Positions 34,372-46,879 are shown, counted from the stretch's first letter. The stretch is DNA of 64,000 nucleotides from Aquilaria yunnanensis (GCA_039654915.1 CM077597.1:24278001-24342000); one strand, 5' to 3'. The notes: generated by a model not told the origin, from the sequence alone. Translations and numbers: made by a program.

Positions 34372-36761
34372 TGTAAAGGCCTTCCAAGTACTTCCCCAAG
34401 CTCAAGTACCAAGGTAAGTAAATCCCAAGTTAATTTCCTGAAATAAGAATTTTATTAAGCAATTTAAGAAACTAAAGTAAGCTCCATAAGGGTTCCTAAG
34501 TGTTAATCGGCACCTAAGGGTTGTAAGAGCAAAATACTAATTTTGACCCAAGTTGGTAATATGTCGGTAATTTCAGTGAAATTATTGTCATGTAAGTGAA
34601 AGTGACTAAAATTGTCAAGACCAAAAGTGTTGTGACTCATTAAAACCAATAAGTGATTGGGAAGGGCTTATTTGCACCAAGTAAGGAAGTTGAGGGCTTA
34701 AGTGTTTTGATTGCCTTAAGTGTGTGTTTAGCTTAGGGGCTAAGTGGGGAGATTAGTACTCTATCATTGGAGCCTAAATAAATTTTATTAGAGGCTAAGT
34801 GAGGAATTTAGCTAAGTTAATTTAGAGGCTAAGCAAGATTAAGGATAAATGGAGGTTGGGTTATTGGAGATATTTTGGGAGGAAGGAAGATACTATCATT
34901 TTCTCTTTCCTTGAGCTAAACCCATAGCCCTCTCCTCCACCACACCATAACTTCACTTTGCCCTAAGATTTTTCTAAAAATGAAGCCCCTAAAGCTATCA
35001 CAACAAGCCCCAAGCAAGAATTTGAGCTATCTTGGTGCATTGGAAGAGTTCTAGCTTGTTCATGGTGTTTTCAAGCTAAATTTATGAGATAAGCCACTTG
35101 TTAAATTTTGAATTGGTTGTAAAGGTGTCAATGAGTTAGAAATGGTCTTGATAAGCTAAATGTGGTCTCCAAGTTCAAAGGAACCAAGCTTGGAAGCCAT
35201 TAGAGCTAGTTGGAGCTTTTGGTGAATAGTTGCTTGGATTTGTGCAACTCTTTATTTGATGTAAAGGATTTATGTTATGGCATGATTAAATGATGCATAA
35301 GTAGTGTTAGAACACTTGGGAGTGAGTTGAAATGAGCCAAAAGTGATTGACACTGGTTTGGGTAGGATTTGGAGCAAGATTGGCCGAGAAAGGGGTGGAG
35401 AAATGTTGACTTCAAAGGTTAAAAGTCCTCCAATGGCCAAGGGGTGAGGTCATGAACCTCCGGTATTGGAGAGGGACCTAATAAGGGTCTAGAATCCTTG
35501 ATGACCCAAGGGTAGAGGCCAAGTACCTCTGGGCACTAAGCGGTGCCCAAGAGGTCCCAACAAAGTCGACGGGCTTAGTAAGCAAATCTACTAAGTTGCC
35601 AGAGTCTAGTTTAAGGGAACTTGGCGAAGTTCGGCCACTAAGATCAATTACTTGACACAACAAGTAAAGGGAAGTATGAGTAAGAAGTGAGTAAGTGATG
35701 ATTTACTCTAAGTAGCCCGTAAAAGACGAGCAGGGTCAAGTAAGCGACGACTTACTTAAGGTGCCCGTAAAGAGAACTTTATGGGATTTAATCAAGTGCT
35801 AGTATTGGATACGAGGGCCAGTATCCACGTACCCCAGCTGTATAAGCTCGTAGCAGTTAAGGACACCTTTGGGTGTAAGGAAGTCCTAAGTGCATAAATA
35901 TATGCATTCACTCATCCATCCATACATTACATTGCATTATTATTGTTGTTTACTAATTGCTTGTGTTTATTGTTTGTTGTATTGTTTGATTAGTTGGTTT
36001 GTCTATATATATCTATTGATTGCATGTCTGCATATATTTTCCTTGCAAGTGCTAAATCACTTACTAAGTACTTTAGAGTACTCACCCTCTAAGTATTGTA
36101 CAGGCATTAAGTAGGCGAGTCGGGGTTAACAATTGATAAGGGGCAGCTATTAAGCCTAAGTTTTATTGGTTGGAAGGTACTGTCTAAGTAGGAAACTTGA
36201 AGTTTCTAAACTGCTTTTAGCATAAGCTAGTATGATGAAAGTGTTTGTCTTACAATTTGAGGCTAAGTGAGTACAAAGAAAGTGTGACTCATCACTTAAA
36301 ACTAGCTTGCTTGGGTGAAGAGCTAAGAATGGATCGTAGTAGATATATGTTGCTTTTTTTATATGTATGATATTTTCATACAAATAGATTGCCTCTACTA
36401 GTTCCATTGGTGTAACACTAAGGTTACATTTGGGTGCATATAAGATTGACATGTATACACCTAGTTGTTACTTGAAGTTAAAGCAACTAAAGTTTTTACG
36501 TCTTGGCTTGTATCAATTTGTTTTCTTAAATATAAAGGTCATGATGTTGTTTTATTACAGATTACTTACTTAATTGTTATTGCATAATCAGGATAACACA
36601 TGCATATTTCCTATGCAAGGTAGGCTAAGTAACTAGTTGCACGTAATGATTTAAGATACTTCACCAGTAAAAACTTGCCTATTGTAACTTAAGTGGGGTT
36701 ATAGTTTCCAATAAGTCTATCAGTGTTAGCAATCAAGGCACTAGGGCCCTGTTTTGCCACA
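34372..36761 (+). repeat. 2.4-kb LTR of a Tekay/Del-like gypsy element
   Basis: Starts TGTAAAGGCC and ends TTTTGCCACA, with a primer-binding site one base later. Wording such as 'ccaagggtagaggccaagta' and 'agtactcaccctctaagtat' is typical of long Tekay-type LTRs. The internal region is missing: a LINE fragment begins within 100 bp after the primer-binding site. Confidence 0.6.
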
Positions 36762-36762
36762 A

Positions 36763-36780
36763 TTGGTATTAGAGTAGATC
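36763..36780 (+). other. Primer-binding site
   Basis: ttggtattagagtagatc resembles the plant initiator-Met tRNA complement ttggtatcagagcggtc-type site used by gypsy elements. It fixes the LTR end at 36761. Confidence 0.65.
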
Positions 36781-36860
36781 AATAGTTCTAGTAGAGGTAA
36801 TAAGTGACTAAGATATAAGTGTGTCCTTGTGCTAAGTGTGGTTAGAACTACTTATAAATA

Positions 36861-37740
36861 TTGTTGGAGTTGTCATCTGGCTTTGGTTGCAGGTATATTG
36901 GTGGGAGGTTAAAATTTAAAAAGTTAATTGAGGTATCAAGGCAGTTCCTAGTTAGTTCATTTTCAGAGGAGGAGATTAGAGGTGTTGTGTGGAAATATAA
37001 AGGAGACGAGGCTTATATACTTTTAACATCATCACAAAAATGTTGTGATATTATGAATAGCAATAGGTAATCAATTTTATCATAGATTTTGAGATATCAA
37101 ACAAGCTTGAAAGGGGATGTAACTCATCATTCCTTATGCTGTTTCCAAAGAAATTGAAGACTGTTTTGTTCAAAGATTACTGGCTAGTATGCCTTATTGG
37201 GTGCATGTACAAAGCTATCTCAAAATTGTTGATAGAAAGGCCTAAACTTGTAATGTTGCAGGTGATTGGCGATTCACAATCAGCCCTCATAAAATGGAGG
37301 GAGACACTCGATGGATTCTTGATTACTAATGAAATAGTGGATCTTATGACGAGGCCGAAAATGAAAATGGCTTTATTCAAAATCAATTTTGAAAATGTGT
37401 TTGACAATGTTAATTGGAATTTAATTGGATGATACAACGCAACAAAAAACTAATATCTTTTATTTGGAAGGCAATATTACACAAACATGTTGTTTGAATC
37501 TAAGCCTAGACTAAGAAAAAGGTGATCATGACATAATCTAGAAAGCAGTTTTGATGATTTCGGCTTGGTTTATATGGATCAAGAGAAATGATTTCGTTTT
37601 TAATGCCAAGTCGTCTTCAGTCATGGATGTCTTGGAAGAAACTTTTTCAGAAGTAGAAATTTGTTTTGAATCATATGATAAATCTAAACTCGGAGAAAAA
37701 AGTGTTAAGTATTTTAACACAATAGTACATGACAATTAAA
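36861..37740 (+). pseudogene. L1-type LINE fragment with internal deletion
   Basis: Three pieces in plus orientation. 36930-37070: SSFSEEEIRGVVWKYKGDEA, the start of the RT linker. 37136-37430: LFPKKLKTVLFKDYW, GCMYKAISKLLIERPK, VIGDSQSALIKWRETLDG, and KINFENVFDNVNW, which are RT motifs 0-A. 37551-37739: ISAWFIWIKRNDFVFNAK, the tail region. About 1.5 kb of RT, including the active site, is missing. Confidence 0.75.
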
Positions 37741-38609
37741 ACTATAAAAAATAATAATATAGCAATACCATATAACTAATTAATTATAACAATTAATACT
37801 AAATCAATCAAATTTAACTTAATTAAATCATAAACCACAAAAGTAAAAAAAATGATAAATTAAAACAGCAAGCTATATCAGGAAATTAAAATAAAAAAAT
37901 TTAAACCATTCCAGAAAAAATAATATGCGTTTTTAACATAATTAAATACAACAATAAAAATTATATCACATAAATTTACCTTTTCCCTAAACATACCAAA
38001 AAATTAAAAAAAATTAAAATTAAAATGAAAATAAAAAAAAATAAATTTCCAGAGAAATGCAGGAAACATATTCACAACACATCAATTTTTATGACAAAAT
38101 AAATCATTTCAATAATCATTTATCCTCAAAATCACACTAATTTTTAGATATACTAAGGAAAAATAAAACGAAATAGAAAATGTACCTCCCAAATTAATTC
38201 TCACAAGTTGAGGAAGCACAATAGCCAACATTCGAACTGAGAGAAGAAGCTAAAAGCAAAAAAAAAAAAAAATCATGCTCACAACTCAAGATATATAAAA
38301 AAATAAAAAGTCATAATCTCTATTAAAATACAAAGAAATCCTTGAAAATGCCTACATACCAAATAACTTTGGCACCAGATCTACGTAAACCCACTTATTT
38401 CCAGCCTTTAATGGTGGTAGATGAGCTCCGGTCACAGTTATGACAACTGGGTCTGTAGAAAGCTAGGAATGGAGGGAGATAGGAGTGGCTCAAGCTTCAG
38501 GCGGAAAAATGACAGCTAGGTGTTTAAAAAGAGGTTACAAGTAACCGGACCCAGGAAAACAAAACCAAGCTGGATTCACATTTCACCAACGCAAACACAT
38601 TATAAATTA
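37741..38609. other. AT-rich DNA without recognised genes
   Basis: Long A-rich runs. The only GC-richer patch (38395-38560) contains no recognisable frame. Confidence 0.4.
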
Positions 38610-38847
38610 CTTCCTCTATTTTACAAAAACTGTTTTCTTTATTATTTATATCAATTAATTTATAATTTTATTTTTTTAAAAATTTATTATAAAAATATAA
38701 AATTTTTACATAAAAATAAAATTTTAAAGATTTTAATTTCTAAATATTATTTTTAATAATTTTTTTTAATTTATATTAATATAAATATATTCAAATTAAA
38801 TTTTAATAAAATAGATAAAAGAGACAGCTAATATAAAATAAAAGGAG
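38610..38847. mobile_element. Stowaway-type MITE 1
   Basis: Ends cttcctctatttt and, in complement, ctccttttattttat, flanked by TA on both sides. A 238-bp AT-rich interior fits the Stowaway (Tc1/mariner) MITE pattern. Confidence 0.65.
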
Positions 38848-38924
38848 TATTAAATAGAGTTACAAACAATCTTATCTATTAGTATTTATCAATGCCTAAT
38901 TTGACAGTTGAAAAATCAATAAAT

Positions 38925-39036
38925 TTTAGTAGTAAATCGATCTCTTACTTGCGGATTAAAAGTCGTGGTTCTGAGTTCGGGTGCACTTGGTACGAACGGT
39001 CAAATTAATTCATTAATTTGGGCTGGTGGAATTCAC
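38925..39036 (+). mobile_element. Possible tRNA-derived SINE remnant
   Basis: tRNA-like order: 'gtagtaaatcgatctctta' (A-box side), then 'gtggttctgagttcggg' (B-box side) 25 bp later. It continues into GC-richer body sequence that meets the LTR start at 39037. No tail or TSD is visible. Confidence 0.3.
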
Positions 39037-39257
39037 TGTTGGGAGCAGGTGTCCGAACTTAATTTCAGTAAACTGGAGGCTGCTATTGGGGACTAGCTAG
39101 GGCCTACGGGACGACAATTGCCCGCAGGGAGTAGCAACGCTGCTGGGCCAGATTTCTTTATTTGGAGGAAGGGTCTTTAATTACAAAAAGGAGTTGACTC
39201 TATGTAAGAGACGAAACTGTTGATTTATTGCCATGTGGGGCACAGACAAGCTTATTA

Positions 39258-39476
39258 CTCCCTTACTCTCATAAATTTTGATGTATTTAAATTTTTATTA
39301 TATTTTAATTTAATTTTATTTATATTATTATTTATTAAAAAAATTAAAAAATATATATTTAAAAATTATATATCTTGAATTATCATTTATATATAAAAAT
39401 TTTATATCTATATATTAAAATATTAAAAATAAAAAAATTATAAATTAATTGTAAAAAACAAAAGGAGCGGAGGAAG
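39258..39476. mobile_element. Stowaway-type MITE 2, inside the copia LTR
   Basis: Left end ctcccttactctcat and right end (complement) cttcctccgctcctt, flanked by TA (39256-39257 and 39477-39478). The terminal 'ctccctccgt'-like sequence is the Stowaway signature. Confidence 0.75.
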
Positions 39477-39644
39477 TATTATTATTGCTTTTACAACTCT
39501 CTTTCATTTTCTTGCTTTTCCCATTGTTTCATGTCTCCCTCCTGGTCCAATTTCGCTGCAGAAATATTGAAATCAGGTGAAGAAACAGCTGGAAGCAGTA
39601 ACAGATTTTGTTGAAAATCGGATGGGAGCAACGCGGAACCTTCG

Positions 39645-39654
39645 CTATAAATAG
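39645..39654 (+). promoter_or_regulatory. TATA box in copia LTR
   Basis: ctataaatag in GC-richer context, about 600 bp into the LTR and upstream of the R/U5 signature. Confidence 0.65.
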
Positions 39655-40012
39655 CCATTCGTCCTCCTCCTTCTGTGCACCGGTAGCTTACTCATAATTC
39701 CTAAAAAGAAAAAAAAAATTGTAAGAAAGAGAGAGATTTATTTTTTAAGAGTGATAAAATATTGAGATAATTTTTTGGAGTATTTGGAAAATACTTATGT
39801 GTCACTATTTTGGGTTTATCTCATATCTCTAAAATTTTTTATCCAGAGAAGATTCTTTCTCTGTAAGCATACTATTTTTATAGTGAAAGAAAATATTAGA
39901 GTTTGTCCCATGGACGTAGTCCTAAAATTAAGGGTGAATCACGTAAATTTTTTGGTATTATTTTACTAATCATCTTGCTCTTGAAGTTATCACCCGCTGT
40001 ACGGTCCCAACA

Positions 40013-40819
40013 GAAACAAATTAACAATAGAAAAAAAAACACACAAAATCAGGGAAGATACCAAAAAGAGAAAGAAAACAACACCCGAAAGAGATGAAAG
40101 GCAAAATACACTTACTAAACCACAAGATAAGGTAGTGATGACCAAAAGTCGGAAACGATTAATTGTTACCCAAAAAGAAAAAAGACCAAAAACAAAAATC
40201 CTTGCCGCATTAATCTGAGGAGCACATCAAACTGTTTGGCAAAGAATTCTCTGGAAATATAGGGCAATATTTTCCTCCCCAGATGAACCACTTTCTAACT
40301 TACTATCCGAATTTTGATTTGATTTTCCAATTTTTGAACCTTTTCTGGTTTGAAAATACCAAGAAAAGCATCATATCGACGTCTTTCGCCAAACTGATTC
40401 ACTCTTATGTGCAGAATATTCATAATTATTTAAAAAACGACTAAGAACGAAAGAAAAGGCAAAAACAGAAAATAATAATAATAATAAAGAACATCAGAAG
40501 CCAAAAACATCACATATACATACATTAATGTATCATTCAGAGAAAGGCACAAATTAAATACATATGCATGCCTTGGACGAACGCAAACGGCCGCTCTGGA
40601 GAAGGAATCTTGGCCAGACCGGCAAACCAATGCCAATATATATGGCTATTCATGTTGCTCTAAGAAGGATCAATTATGTAGCAGATGACAGATGTGATGA
40701 ATTTATCTGTGCCATCTGATTATATGGGTGCACGAGATCAAACGGCATATATGCATCCGTTACGTTTATCATCTTTCCTCTTCACATTTTCCCTCACGAA
40801 CTTTGTAGTATTATTGTTA
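40013..40819. other. No recognised feature
   Basis: Mixed AT-rich DNA. Short open frames are not recognisable. Confidence 0.4.
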
Positions 40820-40828
40820 TTGTTATTC

Positions 40829-41448
40829 GGATTAATTACAACTTAATCCCAAGGTTTAGTTGATACTACACTTTACCCTTTTTATTTAAAAAACTTACTC
40901 CAAAGAAGCATTTGTATGTGCAATAGAAATCATAAATTACTTTAAAACATATCTAACACAAGCAAGTTATATTTTTGCTTCTTTTTTCTTTTAATTGCTA
41001 GAAAGAAAAGCCCAACTATGAACCTAAAAATAGGCATGTATCAATTAAAGAAGCATTAATAATAGAGTTTATTTCAAGCAACCTCACGGTCCTCACCTGA
41101 AAGTAGCTTAGAAATCTTCTAGTGGCTCTTTTCAAGTGACCATCCACATAATCTAAAATCCAAGTTTAGAAAAGTGGTACATTTGCCCCCACTTTACACT
41201 TTACCCTCTTATTAACTATTCTATATTTGTAAAAGAAAAAATTGATAACTTAAAATATTTATTTTTTATAAAAAAAACTCATAAAAACTGAAATTACTAA
41301 TAGATAACTATCATAAAGTTTAAATTAAGATTTCAAAAATTGCTGTCAGATAGTGTAAAAAATATGGGGATTTAGTATATATTTATGGAATAGAAAGAGG
41401 TAAAGTGCAATATAATCTAAACCTTGGGGGTCAAATTGTAACTAATCC
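40829..41448. mobile_element. MULE-type MITE, family M2 copy 2
   Basis: TIRs of about 55 bp: left ggattaattacaacttaatc, right (complement) ggattagttacaatttgacc, both continuing into 'ccaaggtttag' and 'cactttacc'. Flanks ttgttattc (40820-40828) and ttattattt (41449-41457) match at 7 of 9, which fits a Mutator-type 9-bp TSD. The interior resembles 26098-26558. Confidence 0.7.
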
Positions 41449-41528
41449 TTATTATTTCCACACAATAAAGAAAAATTCGTTTCACATCAACATGAGTGGG
41501 TCTCAGCCTGAACCTGATAAGCTTAAAG

Positions 41529-42208
41529 CATAGTGTGAAATACTGTAATATACCGCGATATACCATTTATCACAGATACATAGTACGTGATATAAATATT
41601 TTCATGTTTTGTTATTTTACTGCGCAATATATTGTGGTATACCGTGATATTTTGCTGTATACCACATGCTGCTCATTTTTTCTATGCATTTTGTTAGAAA
41701 ATCGCGGTATAATGCAAATACTGTGTGGTATATACCACGGTATTTTATTTTGAACGGCTATTTTTTTCATTTTACATAAATAATATCATAAATATATAAA
41801 AAATTAAAATATAAATAATACACATATCATAAAATAAACATTTACTTTTATTTTTTTGTTACTTTTCTTAATTAATATAGCAATTTAATGGATGGTAGCA
41901 ATTTGAAGGTCCTTGTGGTGTTGAACAATATCCCTCAATTGTATTTCTAGTGCATGCTACCCCAACTAAATATCTTCTATCATATATATTTTATTTATAT
42001 TTGACAAATTATGATGAGAAAAATTAGAATACATATACTATGTGTAAAAATAAATTATTAAACAAATTATGTCATCTAAAAATAATATTCTAATATTTAT
42101 TTTTTGTGGTAATGGTAACGGTAACGGTATGTAGTACGGTATACCATGCAGTATACCTTAAAATTTTGAAGTGCTGTATGCCTAGCAGTAACAGCATTTA
42201 ACACCTTG
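41529..42208. mobile_element. Non-autonomous hAT element rich in GGTATACC palindromes
   Basis: Ends CATAGTGTGAAATACTGTAA and, in complement, CAAGGTGTTAAATGCTGTTA are imperfect TIRs of about 20 bp. Flanks gcttaaag (41521-41528) and gcttgaag (42209-42216) are an 8-bp TSD with one change, as for hAT. The end regions carry many ggtatacc / accgcgatatacc / gtggtatataccac motifs, likely subterminal binding sites. No transposase is present. Confidence 0.75.
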
Positions 42209-42273
42209 GCTTGAAGTTGTCAGCCGTTGGCCCGTGTACATGACTGCGTCCCCAGATGTCACCTTGAAAGTGT

Positions 42274-42680
42274 TCAAGAATTCATCTCATCTGTATAATA
42301 TTCAATTGCTCTGTCCAAATGGCCAATGTCCCACAATAATGTATCATTTGCAGATTGCAAATGCGAAATTACCAAACCATTCGATCCCACTTTCAATCTA
42401 TTCAACTTGACGGCCTTTTCAACAAGACGATGGAAGCCCTCCACCATAATTAAAAACAAACACGGAGCCATAGGATCACCTTGATGTAATCCTTTCTCCA
42501 TATTAATCAAACCTGTTCGACTCCCATTAATTAAAATTGAAACCGAGGATGAGGATAGGCATGCGTTAACCCATCTCAACTACTTATCCCTGAACCCCAT
42601 TTGTTGCACCACCATCATAAAAAAATCCCAGTTTACTGAATCATAAGCTCTTTCCAGATCGACCTTTAATACATTTACAT
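42274..42680 (-). pseudogene. L1-type LINE reverse transcriptase fragment
   Basis: The minus strand reads KVDLERAYDSVNWDFF (motif A region), ACLSSSSVSILINGSRTG, EKGLHQGDPMAPCLFLIMVE, then ISHLQSANDTLLW, where the FADD box is changed to SAND. One stop at 42580 splits the two frames. The fragment is oriented opposite to the other LINEs in the window. Confidence 0.75.
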
Positions 42681-42780
42681 GAATAGTCATCGTAAATAGA
42701 TGACTATACATGTAAATATAGTTGCTCATATGGTGGCAAGTTATGTAATCTTTTGGTGAATGGATCAACAGTTTTAAGAG

Positions 42781-43501
42781 TAAATCTCTCGGAGACCTAT
42801 GCTTTGGTATGCATAGTCCCTAATTAACATCTTTAGTTAACCAACCTATTTAAATTATTTAAGTTGACAAAATAGCTAAATCAACCCAATTCATTTTCTA
42901 ACTACCAAAAAACTTACTAATTAATACCAAATAACTCATACGAACTTATTAATTCCCAATCACATACCTCAATAATTTCACCTCTTGATCTCATCAACAC
43001 TACCAAATTTGAATATGAACCATCATTATGAGATGTTGCGTTTGTAAGAAATCACTAGTCAAATTATATCTTAATATGGAAGTTGGGTTCAATTTGAAGA
43101 GGCTAGAAACAATGACGTCTAAGAAAAATTTAAGCCCAGAAAGTTTTTTTTTTTTTTTAAATGTGATTCATTCTAATTATAAATGAGTCAAATGTTTTAC
43201 AAATCAACAACGGTATAAACTCTAAGGGTAACAAGAATATAAAATTGATCACAAAAAAGTTACTCGTTCCTATAATACCAAATGAAGGGAAAAGAATCAG
43301 ATTAAGCCGAACCTTCGAGATAAATTAGAATAAATATGGTATGGAGTATGTAATTCACAAATAATTGAAGTAAAGCCTAGAACAAGCCGTTAATAGCCAA
43401 ACAGTACTAAAACCAACCAGACATTATAGGCCTGAACAAGACTGATTATGAAAATAAAAGGGCCACGTATAAAATCTATCAAAATAAAAACTGGCTTTAT
43501 T
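42781..43501. other. No recognised feature
   Basis: AT-rich with a T-run at 43147-43159. Nothing recognised. Confidence 0.4.
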
Positions 43502-43506
43502 TAATG

Positions 43507-44291
43507 TGATAGCCGAGGTGCCCATCACTGGCCGAGCTCCCAGACCTGACGGAGTACCGACTTCGGCAGAGAGAAACAACCAGCCGAGGTCAGAAGGACG
43601 AACGATCCCCCTGGCCTAACGTAGGGAATCCGCTTCCTTAGGAAATGGTGGGACCAACCTCGGTAGAGCGGTCAGACCCTCTTCGGAAACAGAAGTATCC
43701 CTCGGAGGAACCATCCTCGGGGAATATATTCCCCCAAAACGTTAGACTAACCTTGGAAAGTACGAACAAAGCATTTAAGGAGCCTCTGACACCTCCCCAT
43801 AAAAGTCGTCCCCCAAGTACATTCTGACACGCTATCACTGGGTCACGCCATCAGAGGGACACCTCGATACGACACTCTCGGAATACCTAGGCTGACAACC
43901 AGGCGACTTTTAATGAGATAAGCGTCCCTTCGTTCTCGGAAAAGCAGGGATCGCATCCCGCCGGACACGTGTCGTAATCTAGGACGACCACAAGAGGAGA
44001 ATGGCTTCTGTACACCTCCTTTATAAAATGCCCAGAAAGCATCCTAGTGAGGTAGGACGAATAGAGTTCTCTTTGAATACACAAAAGAGCACATAATCCA
44101 GTTATCTGAAAATACTGACTTGGGCGTCGGAGACTCCTCCCCAGGAATACACATCGGGGACCTCCTGACCTATGTTTTCTGGAGTATTTTAGGTACCCTC
44201 CACTGGGGAATCTCCTCCCAAAGCGCTCTCCTCCATCAGAAGTCTTCCCTACCCGTACCATGACACATGACGAAGCCGCCGCAGGCCACCA
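43507..44291 (+). mobile_element. Tat-type gypsy solo LTR with perfect TSD
   Basis: Starts TGATAGCCGAGG, ends GGCCACCA and is flanked by taatg on both sides (43502-43506 and 44292-44296). GC-rich compared with its surroundings. A TATA box at 44021 is followed by the U5 signature 'ctgacttgggcgtcggagac' at about 44115, as in Tat-lineage LTRs. 785 bp, no internal region. Confidence 0.85.
44021..44028 (+). promoter_or_regulatory. TATA box in Tat-type solo LTR
   Basis: ttataaaa, about 90 bp upstream of the U5 signature. Confidence 0.6.
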
Positions 44292-44296
44292 TAATG

Positions 44297-45640
44297 CAAT
44301 TGCATCTATATATGTTGTTGAGCGTCAGGATGCCTCACTAGAGCCGAGATTCCAGTGAATCCAAGAGAAAATCTAGATTCATCATTACCCACCTTTAATT
44401 GAAGATTTACCATGTGATAATCTTAAATAGCTCTTGAACTCCAATATCTAAATAAGATTGCATCCACTATAAAATTCGATAGATTATATCAAATAAGATC
44501 AGTTAAGCAATTAAAGGACTGAAACAGAACCAGATCCGGACTGAAGTCTAAACCTGGCCAGAAACGGCAAAGAAAGATTGGTGAAACGGTAGAAGAGAAT
44601 GGGTTGGGGAGACAGTGCTTTTGTGTTAGCCCAAAAAGTAATTTATGTTTTGAATGATGATACCATGTTACAAAATTTTGATACTTACAATTCAGTCCCT
44701 AAACTTTTAAAAAATTAATAAAATGTGTCATAAAAATACATGTTTGGTCCAGTTACTTTTAAAGTTTATGAAATAGTCATTAAAATTACACATTTAATTC
44801 CTAAACTTTTATAAAATTTACAAATACAAGTTTGAGAAGTGATATTTTTGTCATGGTTTTAAAAGTTTATAGGAAGTGACTAAACACTTCACCTAAACAT
44901 GGAAAAGTTATTTTCTGACTTTCTATGATGAATGAACTAAACATGGGAAAATTCAAACTATATTTTTATTGAATTTGTTTTTGCAACACCACGGTAGTGC
45001 TTGATTTGGTTGACCAGAAATGCCAAACAACAGTTACAACCAAAGAATAGGGCCATGTATCAAAGCTGCCTCAGACTGAAAGAAATATAAAGCCTAAGGA
45101 ATTCTTTTATTTTTGGACCTTTCATTTCACAAATAATGTTCTTCCACAATAATATATTCCATGAATTTTCAAAATTATTAAACTGAACACCCCCTTAAGT
45201 TATTTTTTGTAAAAAAATTAATTTTTATTATTTTTAGGCGAGTAAGTTAAAAAAGGTCAAACAAATTTAATTACATTCTAGGTAAATGTTATTGAGTTAA
45301 TGAATAGGTGGCATTATATTGGTTTTCAAATGATATGGGCTCTTGAAAAAATGAAAATAATATATTTTTAAAAATGGAAAACGAACCAAACAATTCTACG
45401 CTCATCTTATTACTTCGATAAGTACAAAAAAAAAAGACCTTATTTCTTCAATTTCTTTTCTAAAAGACCTAGACACTATCGTATGTCATCTTCAATAGGA
45501 TTTCAGTCTAAGGGGCAGTTCGGCTTGCATTAATCAATTTAATTGGTCAAAATGGGCATCCGGTCAAAAGAGGGGGTCAAAGTAATATGTGCATTTGAAG
45601 CTAGAGTTTGTTAAAATTACAAGTAATGCCATTGTACATT
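44297..45640. other. No gene seen
   Basis: AT-rich. The 44680-44830 text repeats a 'ttcctaaacttttataaa' theme about three times, like degraded transposon ends. Confidence 0.35.
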
Positions 45641-46160
45641 AATACACTCCTAACGAAAAGTTGCCGGCCTTTTTCGACAGCCGCTCACCTGGTTTGTGTC
45701 CATGGCTGCCTCCGTTGTCTCGAGGATTCTGTCAATTGCTTGACCGGCGCATCCTCCACCCATAGCACCGAATCTGATCCCTAAAAGGCCCCCTACCTTT
45801 GTGCGTCGGTCAACTGAGACATAAGCCCCCTAATTTCAACCTTTGTGCTTTTGTTTCAACTTAGCCAACCGCCGTCGGAGCACCGTCTACATACCGGATA
45901 AAACAAATGAGCTGCTTTGTCTCATCCTCTTCGTCCACCATCAACGATGTGTCTCCCCACATAGCAAGCTCGTCCTCCGTCCGACCAGAGCCACTAGATC
46001 TACTCGTCTGGCTCCATCCTTGACAACGTGCTCCAATTGCCAACTATAGACGGTTAGGATCGCGTCAACATGAGGATTGTTGCTTCGATGCCATCTTTGC
46101 ATCGCCAGTAAAGATTGTCATGTAGGCGTTGGTAGGGAGAAATCGATCAGGAGCAGGATG
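45641..46160. other. GC-rich island of unknown origin
   Basis: A stretch markedly richer in GC than its surroundings, with open frames on both strands (45843-46049 plus, 46043-45861 minus) that I do not recognise. It might be a captured gene fragment in a MULE or a decayed exon; no matching terminal repeats were found. Confidence 0.35.
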
Positions 46161-46879
46161 GTACACTTCATAAATACTTCAAAAAGTGTGGCTAATTTCA
46201 AATAATAACTTAGACCCAGAAAAAACCCGACCCAACTTGTGATTAATTTGCCATCATTAATGTAGTTTAAATTGAAACAAACTCCCCCTAAGAGTTTAGT
46301 AGTGCACAATTGTGGCATCGTTGAGATCAGTTGTTGTCACATATCATAAGGAAATTGTACCAAAAGAGAATATATTAAGTGTGAAAATGCTATTCATTTG
46401 AAACCTAAAGTAAGGAAAAACCCCCAAGTGGCAAATTGGAACTGATTTAGCACACTGGTGGTTTATTAAGCAAATAAAAGAAAAGCTTACACTTCAAGAG
46501 GGAGGACCTATTGTTATGGAACTTCTAGTAAGGAATCGTAGTAAAACAGAACTTTGCTTCGAAAAATTCCATAGCAAGTAATCATAGTAAAAATCTTCAT
46601 CACAAATAGAAATAATCATATATCGAGGCAAATGTGCAACAATTATAATCATTATAAAAATAGCGATGATTGTGCTATGATTCCTATTTGCAACGTTTTT
46701 GCCTTGATACCAATGTGATGACTATAATCGTTGCAATCTATTATGATGATTATAATCGTAGAAAACATTCTGAGGATTTTGCGATGATTCTTAGTTTTTT
46801 CAATTACTGATTTTAGTGCATTTGATTAAACAAATTAGTATATTATATTAACTGCTACTAGTAAATTAATTGTAGTTGA

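Larger units (their letters stand above)
39037..40012 (+). repeat. Copia-type (Tork-like) solo LTR
   Basis: The ends form a perfect 8-bp inverted repeat, TGTTGGGA and TCCCAACA. A TATA box (39645) is followed by 'tttgtcccatggacgtagtc' and 'gaatcacgtaaat', the transcribed part of Tork-type copia LTRs (ggacgtagg ... aaccacgtaaat). No primer-binding site or coding region follows. The flanks ttcac and gaaac do not match, so it may be a product of recombination between different copies. A Stowaway MITE sits inside U3. Confidence 0.7.
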
